DNA from: Penicillium oxalicum
Taxonomy: Eukaryota; Ascomycota; Eurotiomycetes; Eurotiales; Aspergillaceae
Direction: 5' to 3'
Length of the DNA stretch: 64,000 bases
Assembly: GCF_001723175.1 (NCBI RefSeq)
Contig: NC_064655.1
Coordinates: forward strand, 868,001-932,000
Below are positions 23,104 to 34,910 of this stretch, piece by piece. Under the pieces are notes generated by a model. The model did not search any database. It saw only the letters and a list, made by a program, of their open reading frames with translations, and was not told where the DNA came from. A program made the translations under genes and the position numbers. Each line of letters begins with the position of its first letter. The stretch's first letter is position 1.

Positions 23104-24823
23104 TTAAGCCTCGACCTGGGTGACGACGGGGCCGTGGGCGACCTTCTCGTTGTAGGTGACGCCCATCTCGTCGGCAAAGGTGGAGTGGGGCTTCCAGCCG
23201 GCAGAGGTGCGAGGAGTGGTCTCCTCCATCATCTTGTCGACCTGCTCCAGAGTCAGACCCTTGGTCTCGGGGATGAGGAAGTAGGTGTAGACAAAGGCGC
23301 AGGCGCAGAGGGAGCCCCAGATGAAGAAGACCTTGGCACCGAGGTTACCCTGGTCGGCGTCGACAAAGTAAGGGGTGACGACGGCGATGATGCAGTTCCA
23401 GAGCCAGTTGGAGGCGGTGGAGATGGCGACACCACGGGAACGGATGGGGAGAGGGAAGATCTCGCCAATGACGACCCAGGCACCGGGACCCCAGGTCACG
23501 GCGAAGAAGAAGATGTAGATACAGATGAAGGCGATCATGGCGGAGACAGCCTGGGGGTTGCTGCCGTCGGTGACACCGATGATGGCGACGATGAACTGGC
23601 AGACGACCATGCACAGAGCACCCCAGAGGAGGAGGGGACGACGGCCGACGCGCTCAATGGCCCAGAAGGAGATGGGAGTGGAGCAGACGTTGACGATGGT
23701 GGTGATCATGCTGAGCAGGAAGGGGTTCTGGATTGTGCCCAGCTGCTTGAAGAAGGTGGTACCGAAGTAGAAGACAAAGTTGACACCGGTCCACTGCTGC
23801 ATCATCTGCAGGGAGGCACCCAGGACGGTACGGCGAACGTTGCTGTTGGGGTGGAAGATGTTGCCGCGGAAGCAGTTGATCCAGCTCTCAAAGTAGCCCG
23901 ACTGGGGGATGACGGACATCTCATACTGGTAATTGGCCTCGATCTCGCTCAGCTCGAGCTCAATGTACTCGGAGTCGGGGGACTGGCCACGGATGCGAGC
24001 CAGGGCCTGACGAGCGGACTCCTTGTCGTTCTTGCGGATGAAGTAACGGGGGGACTCGGGCAAGAAGAAGAGACCAACACCGAGGATCAGGGCCCAGAGC
24101 ATCTGCAGACCGATGGGGATGCGGTAGGAGCCCGAGTCCATGCGGTTCTCGGTGGCGTAGTCGACACACGAGGCCAGCATGAGACCGATGGTGATGCAGA
24201 ACTGGTAGCCCGAGACGATGGCACCGCGAACCTTGCGGGGCGCGATCTCGGACATGTACAGAATGATGATGGCGGAGACGAAACCGACACCAAATCCGGC
24301 CACCAGACGACCGGCCACCAGAAGACCAAGGCTGGAGGAGGCGGTCTGCAGGACAACACCGACAATGAAGATGAAGCATCCACCGATGACGGTGGTACGA
24401 CGACCGAACCAATCAGCCAGGTCACCAGCGAGCAGGGCACCGAAGAAGGTACCAGCGGACAGAATAGAGACGATCAGGGACTTGCGGGAGGATGTGATGG
24501 CAAAGGCATTGGGGTCAGTGACGGCCAGGGAAGGGTCCTATTAACAGGGAAGGCCAAGAAAGTATGATTAGTTTGACGAGTTCGGTGTGTCAAAAGTGAG
24601 GAGAAAGAGCTGGGCGAATGTGACTTACGAGGTTCTCAAAAGTGGAGATGAAGTACTTCATGCCCAAGACACCGGAGATGTATCCGGAATCATAACCGAA
24701 GAAGATACCACCAAAGGCAGCAAAGGCACACATCAGGTAAGTCCTGATGGTGACGGGGGCCTCCAGACGAGTCTCCTCGACATTGTCCCCCGAGGAGGGA
24801 GTGACGACAGCACCACCGGGCAT
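23104..24823 (-). CDS. MFS hexose transporter
   Basis: Proton-coupled sugar porter of the major facilitator superfamily in the plasma membrane. Exons 24823-24629 and 24537-23104 give 542 residues, with one 91-nt GT-AG intron. Sugar-porter signatures are clear: GGIFFGYDSGYISGVLGMKYF in TM1, the WFGRR loop, GRLVAGFGVGFVSA, PESPRYFI after TM6, QQWTGVNFVFYFGTTFF in TM7, ERVGRRPLLLWGA, and the C-terminal IPETKGLTLEQVDKMMEE. This resembles Aspergillus high-affinity glucose transporters of the Mst/Hxt type. The start is the only Met in good position before TM1. Third-position C/G bias is strong and fits high expression. CYCCRS-type CreA-like hexamers are present upstream (for example near 25074 and 25106), consistent with glucose control, but these are common motifs. 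It stands alone beside a 10-kb gene-free region. Confidence 0.95.
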
Positions 24824-26263
24824 TTTCGATAGCCGGGTCTTGTCTTTTCTAGAGAATGGTTGAGCTGGAGGGTCAAGATCTGAACTCGAAAGAGAGCAAA
24901 GGGAGATCCGCTCAAAGTTTGCCGATATAGCAAAAGAGCCGAGAGAGATGAGTCGAGGATCACAAGGATGAAAAGAGAAAGGAAGAGAGCAGATCGGGGG
25001 GAGAGGAGGATGTTTATATCCTCGTGCTGCTTGGCCATGTGTCTGTGGACACTCTCCAGAGATTTTCCATCATCCCCGGGTCTGGTCTCCCCGTGGAGTT
25101 CTCTCCAGATCCAATCCCCAGACCGATGAAAAACCCGGGCAGAGGCGAAAAAAAAAAAACGGAAAATGAATAATCTAGAAATCGTGAAAATGCTAATTTC
25201 GATATGGAGCGGGAAAAATCCAATTTGGGATTATGGTATTTTTTTTTTGAGGAGGTGCCTTATTTTTGTTATTTTCCTTTTCCTCTTTTTTTTCTTCTCG
25301 TCTTTACTAGAAACCACCCCCTCAAATTGCAGAGACGCCATCCAGATTTGTCCTCAACTGGTCATATCTGGACCATAGTTTCGCTTTTTTTTTTTCTTCT
25401 TTTTATTTCACAACGAGTTTTCTTTGGTATCTATTCCCAAACAAGCCAAGGTGCTTGTCATCCTCTCATGTCCATACTCTACGCCCCCGTCCTCTTGTCC
25501 AGATTCAGGTTCAGGTTGCCTGGTTCAAGCTGAGCGGAGCTTACGATGGACCCAGAGCTCAAGTTGATACGCGAATCGACTGTCACGATGGTGTGAAGTC
25601 GCCCCTCTCGGCTTTGCCTTGTGCCTTCACGGCCGGAGATTCTGCTTGGCCCCAAGCGAGCAGTGCCCGATTGTCGGGTTTTGTGTTGGGCTTGGTTACC
25701 GAACAGAAAATTCCAGCATGCTTCCACCGACCAGCGATCCCTTGAAGAGTCAGCTGAGGTCGGAGGCTTTTTTTTTTCTTGCATGCAGCGACAATCTCCC
25801 GCGGAAAAGGTGCACGATTTCCATCTATAACATTTTCGCTACTCTGTGGTCGCTATCTTGGACGCTTTGTGTATGCGGATGTTTCATGCTGACCTGAACG
25901 GACTTTGGGGGGAAAAAAAACTTCCCATCACCGACAATTTTTGGATACAATTGACTGTGCAGAATATGCTTTGTCCTGTGAGGCGTCTTGGAGAGATGGA
26001 AAATAATCGGGCCAAGAGATTCGAGAAGGAAATGAGAACCGGGAAAAAGTCACGCCCAGCCTACGATTGCGGTGCGGCCATGGATCAACCGTTCCCTGTC
26101 CTACTGGACTCCAAGACAGGGGACCAGGATAGACTCGTCAAAAGTGGAGTCCCTGTCCTCGTGAACCAGTTGACGGGCTGCAGGTGTTGGCTGAGAAAGC
26201 CGGGGAAAGTGTGCAGCGCACACTCCTCGCGGGTTGGAAATCTCGGATCGAAACGCAATAAGT

Positions 26264-26279
26264 GGGGGGGGGGGGGGGG
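26264..26279. repeat. Poly-G tract (16 nt) followed by GA repeat
   Basis: Sixteen G residues followed directly by AAGAGAGAGAGAGGG. Strand-asymmetric purine block within the gene-free region. Confidence 0.9.
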
Positions 26280-26689
26280 AAGAGAGAGAGAGGGAAAGAA
26301 TCTCGCTGGTTGGACGGAGAGTTCGAAAGTGGATGGCAGGGGCAAAAAGGGAATTGCAAATGGAGGAGCCCCATGGGCCATGCGGGTTGACCTCCCCCAT
26401 CTCTCTTTCTCTCTGTCTCTCTGTCTCTGTCTCTCCTGACTGGTCAGAGGTAAGGTGTGCCTGAGAGGGAAAATGCTACCGGAACAACTTGACTCGGGAG
26501 TGGTCACTTAATTCACCATCTATAACTGAGGATTTTGAACGGACCGACTACCATATTGTAGATCAGTATGCGAACGCGGTACCGCTGTCGACAGTAGTAA
26601 AGGAGCTAGTTGTACATACCCTCGACGACCCGGTGATGATGAAGTGAGGCATGATTTTTTACCACTTGCCTGTCTGGGTCTCTACAAAA

Positions 26690-26746
26690 CCCCGGTCTCG
26701 ACGGTCCTGCCTCTGGCCGACCGAGGCAGGTCCATCGAGACCGGGG
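26690..26746. repeat. Long hairpin: 24-bp inverted repeat with 9-nt loop
   Basis: The left arm (26690-26713, starting CCCCGGTCTCGA) and the right arm (26723-26746, ending TCGAGACCGGGG) are complementary at 22 of 24 positions around the loop TGGCCGACC. The arms are GC-rich, so an RNA copy would fold stably on either strand. The hairpin lies in the gene-free region and is not linked to any coding feature. It could be a small-RNA precursor, a relic of an inverted element or a regulatory structure. Confidence 0.85.
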
Positions 26747-28600
26747 GCAAGTCTTCCCATGGAATTTGACCATGGCCGTGCTTCCTGCCCGCCCGGATCA
26801 GGGATTTCGCGGGCAAACCGGGGTAACGCACCCTCTGAGCTAAACGGGAACAGAGTCCAGAGTCATGCCGACCGAGCCAGTCAGACGCTCGGCTCAACAG
26901 GGTGGCTCGTTTAAAGTCTGCCAGCGTTTCTGCGATTCGAGTGGGGTGTGATCCACTCTCGGACCAGTCGTCTGGCTCCAATTGGGATGTGCAGGTTTGC
27001 GTTGCTGGAAGAGTGACTTGCACAGGGTTCAAGCCACCCTTGCAGAGAACTCTCCCTCGGCTCGCGGAGACACTCTCCATTTCGGGACAGCTGCTCCGCT
27101 CTCGTGGGGATCGGTGATTGGTGAGAGAGAGAGAGACGGAGGAGCATTCTAGACGTGAGCAGCCGAGAACAGAATGTTTCCAGTCCGGCACCTTCTTCAG
27201 AGTCCAGACTGGCCATTGACTGGTAACTGCTTATGGCATGGAGGGTTCAGGTTTGCCTACCATTTAGGTCATGCGGATGTATCCATTGTGCCTCGTCCCT
27301 CGTTTCCTCAATCCCAGAAGCCTTTTATTTTTTGACCCCAACCTTGTTATACTGCTCGATCATGGATCGCAGCTATGAGTTCTAGGCACAGGCACCCAAG
27401 AGAGGTTTCCTCTCTCTCTCTTTATTTTATTTTTTTTCCAACAACGGAAAATGGCGCCCAATGAGAACACTTTCCCTCTTCCTTTTCATGTGGTAGTGAC
27501 CCCATTACACTAGTACCTTACTACCAGTTCGCTCCCATCCATATAACTTCCGCCTCGACTCCATATTTTTCCGGGAACCCCATGTGTAGCTCGCCCAGAT
27601 TCTTTCTCGCCCGGCCCGTTCGCCATGGCCCCTCGCTTCTCCCTCGCGCTTCCATCACTGCATTCCGATCTCGGTTACCCGCGTCGCACTTTTGTCCCGT
27701 GGCGTCGTGATTCTGGCTCAAGACGTGCCTGGGTCCCGAGTCGCGTGAGCCGAAACACATGAGTCCTTCTTCCCCGCGCGGATGATTCACCCGATTGGAA
27801 GTTCACCGGGTCACGTTGTGCAGGTTTAGGTATCCTGGTGAGAAAGAGGAAGAGTGAGAGGCAAAGTGGATGGCCATGTGCGTGTAAGCGATGTCTAGGA
27901 TCAACTTCGACCGTTACCACGGACTCTTGAAAGAGCACAAACAAAATAATGAATAAAGAAAAAAAAAGGGAGAGAGAGAAAAGTACGTTAGTTACAGATC
28001 TGGGGATATGAAGGAGTACTCCTAGCGGACCAATCGCAAAACTCTGTGATGCGCGCCTATGCCACTTTAGTGTCGTACTGTTCGTCGCACGCGAGGAGGA
28101 CAAGCGAGTCGCTACGACGAGTGATGGTGTGCGTAGGATGAATGATAGGAGATCTCCTACTCTCGGTCATTTCGTATCCTACTGTACAGGGCAAGTAGAA
28201 CACCTTCCCTCGACGTAACGAGTGACCTAAATCTCCGTCTTCTAGTGGGGGGGAAGGCCTTCCCCTCCCCCTCGGCCCTTGTGTCGCAGGGTGCGCACGC
28301 GGGAAGTCAAAAGAAAAAAGATAAAATAAAAAATAAAAAAACATCCAAAAAATAAAACAAGTGCGTTGGGGGAGAACGCCCAAAACTGTTCGTCGAAAAT
28401 CATTCAGTCATCAAGACCGTCCCCTCCGTGGTGTACCGTGTCGTGTCGTGTGTCGTATCTGAACCCCCTCTCTCCACCTTCAATAGGTAAAAGGTGATAC
28501 TTTTCATCTCGGTAATCCCCACGACGGATTCTCTCAAAGGCATCACGAGAGGATTTGTCAAGAAATATCACGAGGTGTACTCGTCACCAATGACTGGATT

Positions 28601-28611
28601 GGGGGGGGGGG
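28601..28611. repeat. Poly-G tract (11 nt)
   Basis: Eleven G residues inside a purine-rich block of the gene-free region. Confidence 0.85.
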
Positions 28612-31600
28612 AAGGGGAGAGGAATAGCCCAATCTTCCATTTCCATGATGCTATCACAGCTACCAATGACACTTTGATCTCCGCATCGTCCAGTCCCGGT
28701 CTGGATTCCTTCTTTGCATGCGCTTGTAAAAAAAAAAACAAAAAAATAAAATAAAAAAAAGACAAAAACACCCGCCTGATGGAAATGAAGACGGGAGAAC
28801 GACGAATAGGAGAGAAGCTCTTCAAGCGCCCATCGAGATTGGTGGTGGGGAAGAGAAGCGGCCTGAACTTGGGGAGCCAAGAGAGAGAGAGAGAGACGAA
28901 GAAACACACTCGTGTGGGCTGATGCTGACTGGCTGGACGGGCTGTGATCCCACATGCCAAATGAAGGGCCGAGATGAGGAGGGGAAGAGAGGGACGAGGT
29001 AATTGTGGGGTAAATGAAACCTTGACTGGGATTTGCAAGCAGTGACAAAGTCCGTTGCACGGGTCGAAGCTCGGCTGTTTTTTTTTTCTTTTCTTCTGTT
29101 GTTTTTTGGGGGGAGGGGGGCCATTCTGGCAGAGTCGAGATGAAAGAGAGAAAAAGATTCCATCCACATGTCGATTCGTGAGAGGGTACCTGATGGCAGG
29201 TTCGGCAGTGCCAACTCTTCAGGTATCACTTTGATATACTGGGATCACAGGGCATCGCCCACATGTTGCCTGATGACTTCCTTCTGGAGTAATCCAGATT
29301 TGTATATTCAAATCGTACCATTGTATCTTTACGAGCTCACTTTTTGTCTGGCAATCACGATCCCAGCCGTGCAAGCGAAGGTTCCGATCAGATGGGGACC
29401 ATTACTCCCCTCCTTCTCTCCTTCTCCTCTTTGCTCTATAGTTCATTCAAAGATCCACCATGTACTACCGCACCGTAGTGCGCAACTCCCTTTTTTCGAT
29501 CTCGTTTGAGTCCAACCGTCCAAGCAAAGGCGCATCAAGGCGTCATGGCGCATCTCTTGTTCGGATTAATATCGGGGCACACGGTCTTGGAAGATGGGGA
29601 CGCGCGCAGTTTGACAGGCTGATGGACCGGCGCCTTTGGGACTTGGCGATCCTTGACCTGACTCTGGAGTCTGTCTTTTATTTTTTAATTTCGCTTTTCA
29701 CTCTTTTTTGATCCTTTTCGGATGAAGCTTCAGGCGACAGCTCAACCCTTCGTTGATCCCCCCTTTCTATCTCCTTGTAAGCCGAGAAAGAAGGGTGATG
29801 GAAGGATGAATCGAACGATTTTTAGAAACCATGGCGTTCTTGACCATCTGCGACGGAGGTGGGTGGCTCGTGCGAAGATCCTCTCGATGGGATTGGTGAG
29901 ATTTGAGGATGAAGTTGAGATGACCTGCCACACGGGAAGGCGGGTGCTTTGGATTCTCATGAGATGAGAGGGGAGGAGTCTACTTTTTTTTACATACTCT
30001 CTTTTCTGTTTTGTTCGTCAGTTTCCTTTGATTTCTGGGTATTCTGTGTGCTGTCATGGGGAGGATATCTGGATATCTGATGTAGCTAGTACGAGATGTC
30101 CAGTTGGGGTGTTTCCGTGATGATTAGTCCGCTCCTCTCTGGTTTGCATTCCTCTCTACCGTCGACTCCGTACTGTATGTATGTTGTAGAGTGGTCGGTC
30201 CGCACAAGCTCCAGGTCCCAGGAGCGCTGCTTCACAGGGTTCATCTGGATTTTCGTCGGGAAAAAAGATCCGGGTCTCGACCTTTCAAGCTCATTTCTCC
30301 AGGAGAAGGAGGGGGGCCGCTTTTCGATCTCGTCGGCGTCACCCTTTTGACAACGATACATACGTCGTGCAGGGCTATTTGTCTCCAGGGATTGCTCAGT
30401 GCGCGACAATTCCACAAACTGGGATGAGCCCCCCGGGATGCGCACGACAGGGGGGGCGACACCGCAGACGGTATAGTCATACGGCACTAGTCCGAGTTCA
30501 GCCAAGAGTATGCACCATTTTGTACTCAAGTGGACACTCTCAACTCTCCTCACGATACCCTGGTCGAACCACGCTTGGACACTAAGTTCTGACCCATGTC
30601 CCTTAGTCCGTCGTCCATGCCCAAGGCGGCAAATCCTCCTTTCCTATCGTGGCCATCGGGTCCCCTTTCCCACCTCTCGAGTCGGCTCGGTCCAGGATCC
30701 AGGACCACATTGCATTATCATCCTGTCTAGTGTCCGGGCCTCGCTCATCAGGCGGCCCAACTCAAAATAACCCTAATGGGCACTTGGACAAGGGTCAAAT
30801 GAGACGACACTCGATGACGATGAACCTCCGACCGGCCAGGGTTGATGGACTGACCGGGGGGGTCTATGGTGAAGAGACGGGGGGCGGTTATTCTGTTCAA
30901 ATCGTCCACATCACGTTGGGGCCCATTGCTTGCTGCGTCCAAGACTTGCCCAGAGTCTAAATCACCGGTCGGACACGCCACGACCGGTTCCATCTGGCTT
31001 GGAGGTGTCTTGGACTTTTCTTGGTATCCCATTCTCGTGATTTGGCCGCTCTCTCAGGCCCAACCGAGCCGTCACTGGTCCCCCTTGGCACCACCCGACT
31101 AGTCCCGATTCGGCCTCGTGAGGAGGGTCTCGTGAGACAACGTGACCAGACACGAGTGTGCTCGAGTCTCTCCTCAGCCACGCAGGCTCGGCAATCTCTG
31201 CCCCTCTCTGTCATCTCCATCGCGCCGTGTCTAGACAGAATCCAACGATGGAACGAAACCACGCCATGACAGCCTCTCCCCCCCCTCTCAGCCCCGGACC
31301 ACAACCCTACCCTACCAGATATGATTTTTGAATTAAAAAAAACTTTTACATAAAAAGATATAGGTTTCGGTGAACATTCTGGAATTAGCGCCGACGGCTT
31401 CGTACGGACTACGGGCTGGGCAGTCTCCGGGACTGTCAAAAATCACGGACATGGAATCCATCCCGACTCGAACTTTCCCACTCCCCTGGAGAAGAACCCG
31501 GGGAGTAAGGTCGGGGTCGGCCAATTCTCAACCCTTTCCCTTGTTTCCACCTTTTTTTTTCTTTCCTTTTTCGCCCCCTCCTCTTTTCTCTGGAATGGGC

Positions 31601-32174
31601 CGTTCCTCCGGCCGAAGAACGAGAATCCACTTCTCCTTGCGGACGCGGATGCGGATGCGGACATCTCGTCGCACTCGCGTTTCCAAACGGTCGAGAGCCG
31701 AGTCGAGCCGAGTCAAGAGGGAACCCGGGGGCGTCGGGCTTTGCCGACTATTCTACACTAAAAAAAAAACCCTGTTGTTGGACCGAGTTTCCCGATTCTT
31801 CAGAGGTGATGAATTCGTCCCAAGAATTAAGAAGAAGAAAAGGTTTCCCACTGGCTCAAGAAAAGTAGAGGGAAAAAGAAAACCCCCCCATGTCAAACTC
31901 TGAACTGCCCCGTGCGTTGAACGCGGCTCCTAGAGCTCATCGACCAGGTTGGATCAGCGACGGAGGCAAGGGCAATGCAGGTGCGCGGTGGCGATTGGGA
32001 AGCATCAGAGTCTAATCTCTGTCCAAACCACAAAGATCTCTCGGTGACCGCATTCGGGATATCTACGATGGTAGTAGAACGTGGCCAAGAAAGAATGCGG
32101 AGAGCGGAGGCAACCGAGAGCCTCTCGGTAGTGGGGAAAGAATGCATTGCCACGTTTTTTCGAGTATCTTGATT

Positions 32175-32189
32175 CCCCCCCCCCCCCCC
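32175..32189. repeat. Poly-C tract (15 nt)
   Basis: Fifteen C residues in the gene-free region. Confidence 0.9.
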
Positions 32190-34410
32190 TCATCGATCGC
32201 CAAACTGGAGCGAACTGCATGGGATGATCCGGGGATGAGCAGGGCAGGACTGGGGAAACTGGGGCCAGTCGAGGTCAATGTTCATTGCATTCCCGGGGGC
32301 CTCCGGTGAAGCCTGCGATGGTGCACATTTCACAAACGGGTGCCGGTGAGTGAGGGGAGTCCAGATAAGAGGTAAGGTGATCCTAGGAAATAAGCTTTGC
32401 CTGATATCATATGGGGAATAATTACCTAGTAAAGACAAAAAGCAAGATAACAGTCCCTAGGCGAAAGTACCCTGATGAATAGAGAACTCTTGGAAATCGT
32501 GCATCAGAACCTACGGTCAAAAGCTTTTCATGCGATACAGAAATTCCCGTCCACGTCAGGCGTGACTGGGCATCGAGTTAGAAGGATGTATTCCAACGCA
32601 GTTCCTTGTGAACGAGGTGGTACCTTAGGTACCCTTACAAAAAGAAAAAAAAACCCCTCAGCGAAATACTAGGTATACATATCAAACACCCTATTCACTA
32701 GGTAGTGCTGCGCCGTACTTGAAAACTCGACTAACTCCCGTCTCGTCATTTTTGATGAAAGTTGATGCCTGTAAGGTCGGACACGATAAGCCGGGCAGGC
32801 CTGATTTGCACAGTGCATCTGGAAGCTAGATAGAGATATAATTCGTGCATATCATTGATGCAATGAGTCGTGCAGGACGGGGTAGATGTTTTATTTCATC
32901 CGCGACTTCCATTGGTAGCCGAGCCTGGCATGGACCTAGTTTCAAAGAGATGGTAGGGAACGGGTAGGTAATATAGGTTGTCTTATGATGGACGGCATGG
33001 CAATGAGGGAAAAAGCCCGAGTGCTGGGTTGGAAAGTGAGGCGGTCGTTCAACTCCATCATTGATGTCTGGGGAGTCTTTGGGAAATTAGATATTAGCGG
33101 GAGATATACCATCCCATCTAGTGTGTTGTATCGATGAATGATGGACGGGCGTGTCTTCACAATAACACTCAGTACTTCCTAATACTGCGCGACGGTCTAT
33201 ATATATTTCGGGTCCCGTGCGATTGCTATCCGAAGGGAAGCTCCCGCTCCATCATACCTCAACTGCCACCTCAGGTCGATAGGACAACCTTGAGACGGAC
33301 AGGGCTGCACGAATATCTGCAAACGAGACATCTTCAGGAAATGACCAAGTAGATGAATTTCTCTTCATCGTGGCTTAACTTCAGTTTCGAGAACGTGGGC
33401 GATTGTTGGAAGACGGGGACCAACCTACGGAGCTGATGTGCACGTGGAGGATGTGGAAACCCGACTCACATCCATATCGCTTGTACGTATCGTGATATTA
33501 ATTGAATCGAGAATGTTTAAAGACATGATCACTGTGAAAGGTTCAGACATCGACGCTATTAGCCAGTCGCTTTACTTCTTTATCCAGCCAAATCCATTCG
33601 ACAGATGAGAAATCTTGTTCAACAATGAGCGACGGATTCAGTATCTATCGATAAAAGATCGTGCGAGGAAACCTACTGTTTACTATATCGCAAGTTTACC
33701 ATGTAGTTGGGTACGGAAGATTTTCACGATGGAGCATTGGAAAAGAAAAAAAAGCCCAGCCGCCCGCCTGAAACAGCCTCGGTTTTGGCGTAGGATAGAT
33801 GCCTGATGGCTCATTCAGGACCCGAGGCGGGGGAGCGTTGATAAAAAAAAGGAAAGAAAAAGGAGAGAAAAAGACCACATGGCATCGTATGCATGTCCCC
33901 ATGCATTGACTCGGGTGGATGTAACATGATGAAACTACGTGTTCGAGATTATGCAGGAATGAGACATGCCAGATGATAATTTTGGTCAAGTTGAGCGAGT
34001 CAGGTGCTCCGTTCGACTGGGTTCGAGCCGTGATGAGTTCTGAACGGCGTGACCCTGCACTAATCACGCACTACGGTTTCTACGGGCTTTGACAAACAAA
34101 TGAAAAATTTGGACGGATGAAAAAAAATCCTTATGAGGGGATTGTCTGGCAGATATGTTGTGTGTGTCTGCTGGGTGTGGGTGTGGATTACTTGCTACTG
34201 GAAGTTCTCCCTTCCGCATGGAAGCGTCGTTCACGGTCAATTATCTCCCAATCTCCAACTCAAGTGTTCTGACCAGATGGGCGACTCAAGCAAAACACCA
34301 GATCTAGTCCACAGTCAAGAAATACTGGAGTGGACGACGTCTGAGAGACAACGGTAAGCAGCGCGATAGTGGACAAAGGCGCACACATCTGCCTAGTCTT
34401 TTTCTTTCCC

Positions 34411-34430
34411 CCTCCTCCTCCTCCTCCTCC
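34411..34430. repeat. CTC/CCT trinucleotide microsatellite
   Basis: About six CCT-type units in a pyrimidine-rich block some 480 bp upstream of the Cys-rich secreted protein gene. Confidence 0.75.
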
Positions 34431-34910
34431 TTGTCTTCTCTCCCCTTTCTCTGCCCAGGCCCGGCGCGCCAAGACTGGCGCCCGACGCAAAATGACCAGG
34501 ATCCCTGCACACACACCCCGGCGCTCAAAGAAAGATCACATGCACCCAAGATCTTGGCACCGAGGGTAGGACAACCAATCACAGCCACTCACCGAGGCGC
34601 GAGACGACGGGCCCCTCGTCGAGACTGCAGAAATCACACCAGTGCCAAGACCGCCACGCATTCTGATTCGATCGGAAGTGCACAGTCATCCGCACATAGC
34701 GGTGGGAATCGATGGGCATGTCTCGGTCTTGGCAAATCCAACGAGATTCTTTCGGATACGCTGACGGGTACATCTGTCTGGCATACCTTGGAAGGTCGGC
34801 ATTGGGCTTTGCTGCACGGGGTTTGGTAGCAACCTGCATCGTTCCGCCAGGTACTACCACCCGCGCCGCCCCTCCAGGACCCCCCCCGTCCCTCGACAAC
34901 GACGCCGGTG

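Larger units (their letters stand above)
24824..34910. other. About 10 kb without a supportable protein gene
   Basis: Open frames on both strands are short to medium (up to about 200 codons), overlap heavily, traverse homopolymer runs and lack domains, signal peptides or chained splice sites. The sequence is rich in purine/pyrimidine tracts, (G)n/(C)n runs and GA/CT microsatellites. It has a strong hairpin at 26690-26746, a GCGGAY hexamer run at about 31638-31661 and a (CTC)n run at about 34411-34430. Part will be the transporter promoter (left end) and the promoter of the Cys-rich gene (right end). The rest may hold non-coding transcription units, long UTRs or regulatory DNA. Confidence 0.6.

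Noticed and set aside
23035..24567. 510-codon plus-strand open frame
   Set aside because: It is the exact antisense of the hexose transporter. Strong C/G third-position bias leaves the opposite strand free of stops. The product is Asp/Glu/Gly-rich with no domain.
25846..31903. Several 140-200-codon frames in the gene-free region (for example 25846-26439, 28568-29167, 31370-31903)
   Set aside because: They run through homopolymer and GA/CT tracts, giving low-complexity Ser/Leu/Phe/Pro or Lys/Arg products, overlap one another on both strands, and show no motif.
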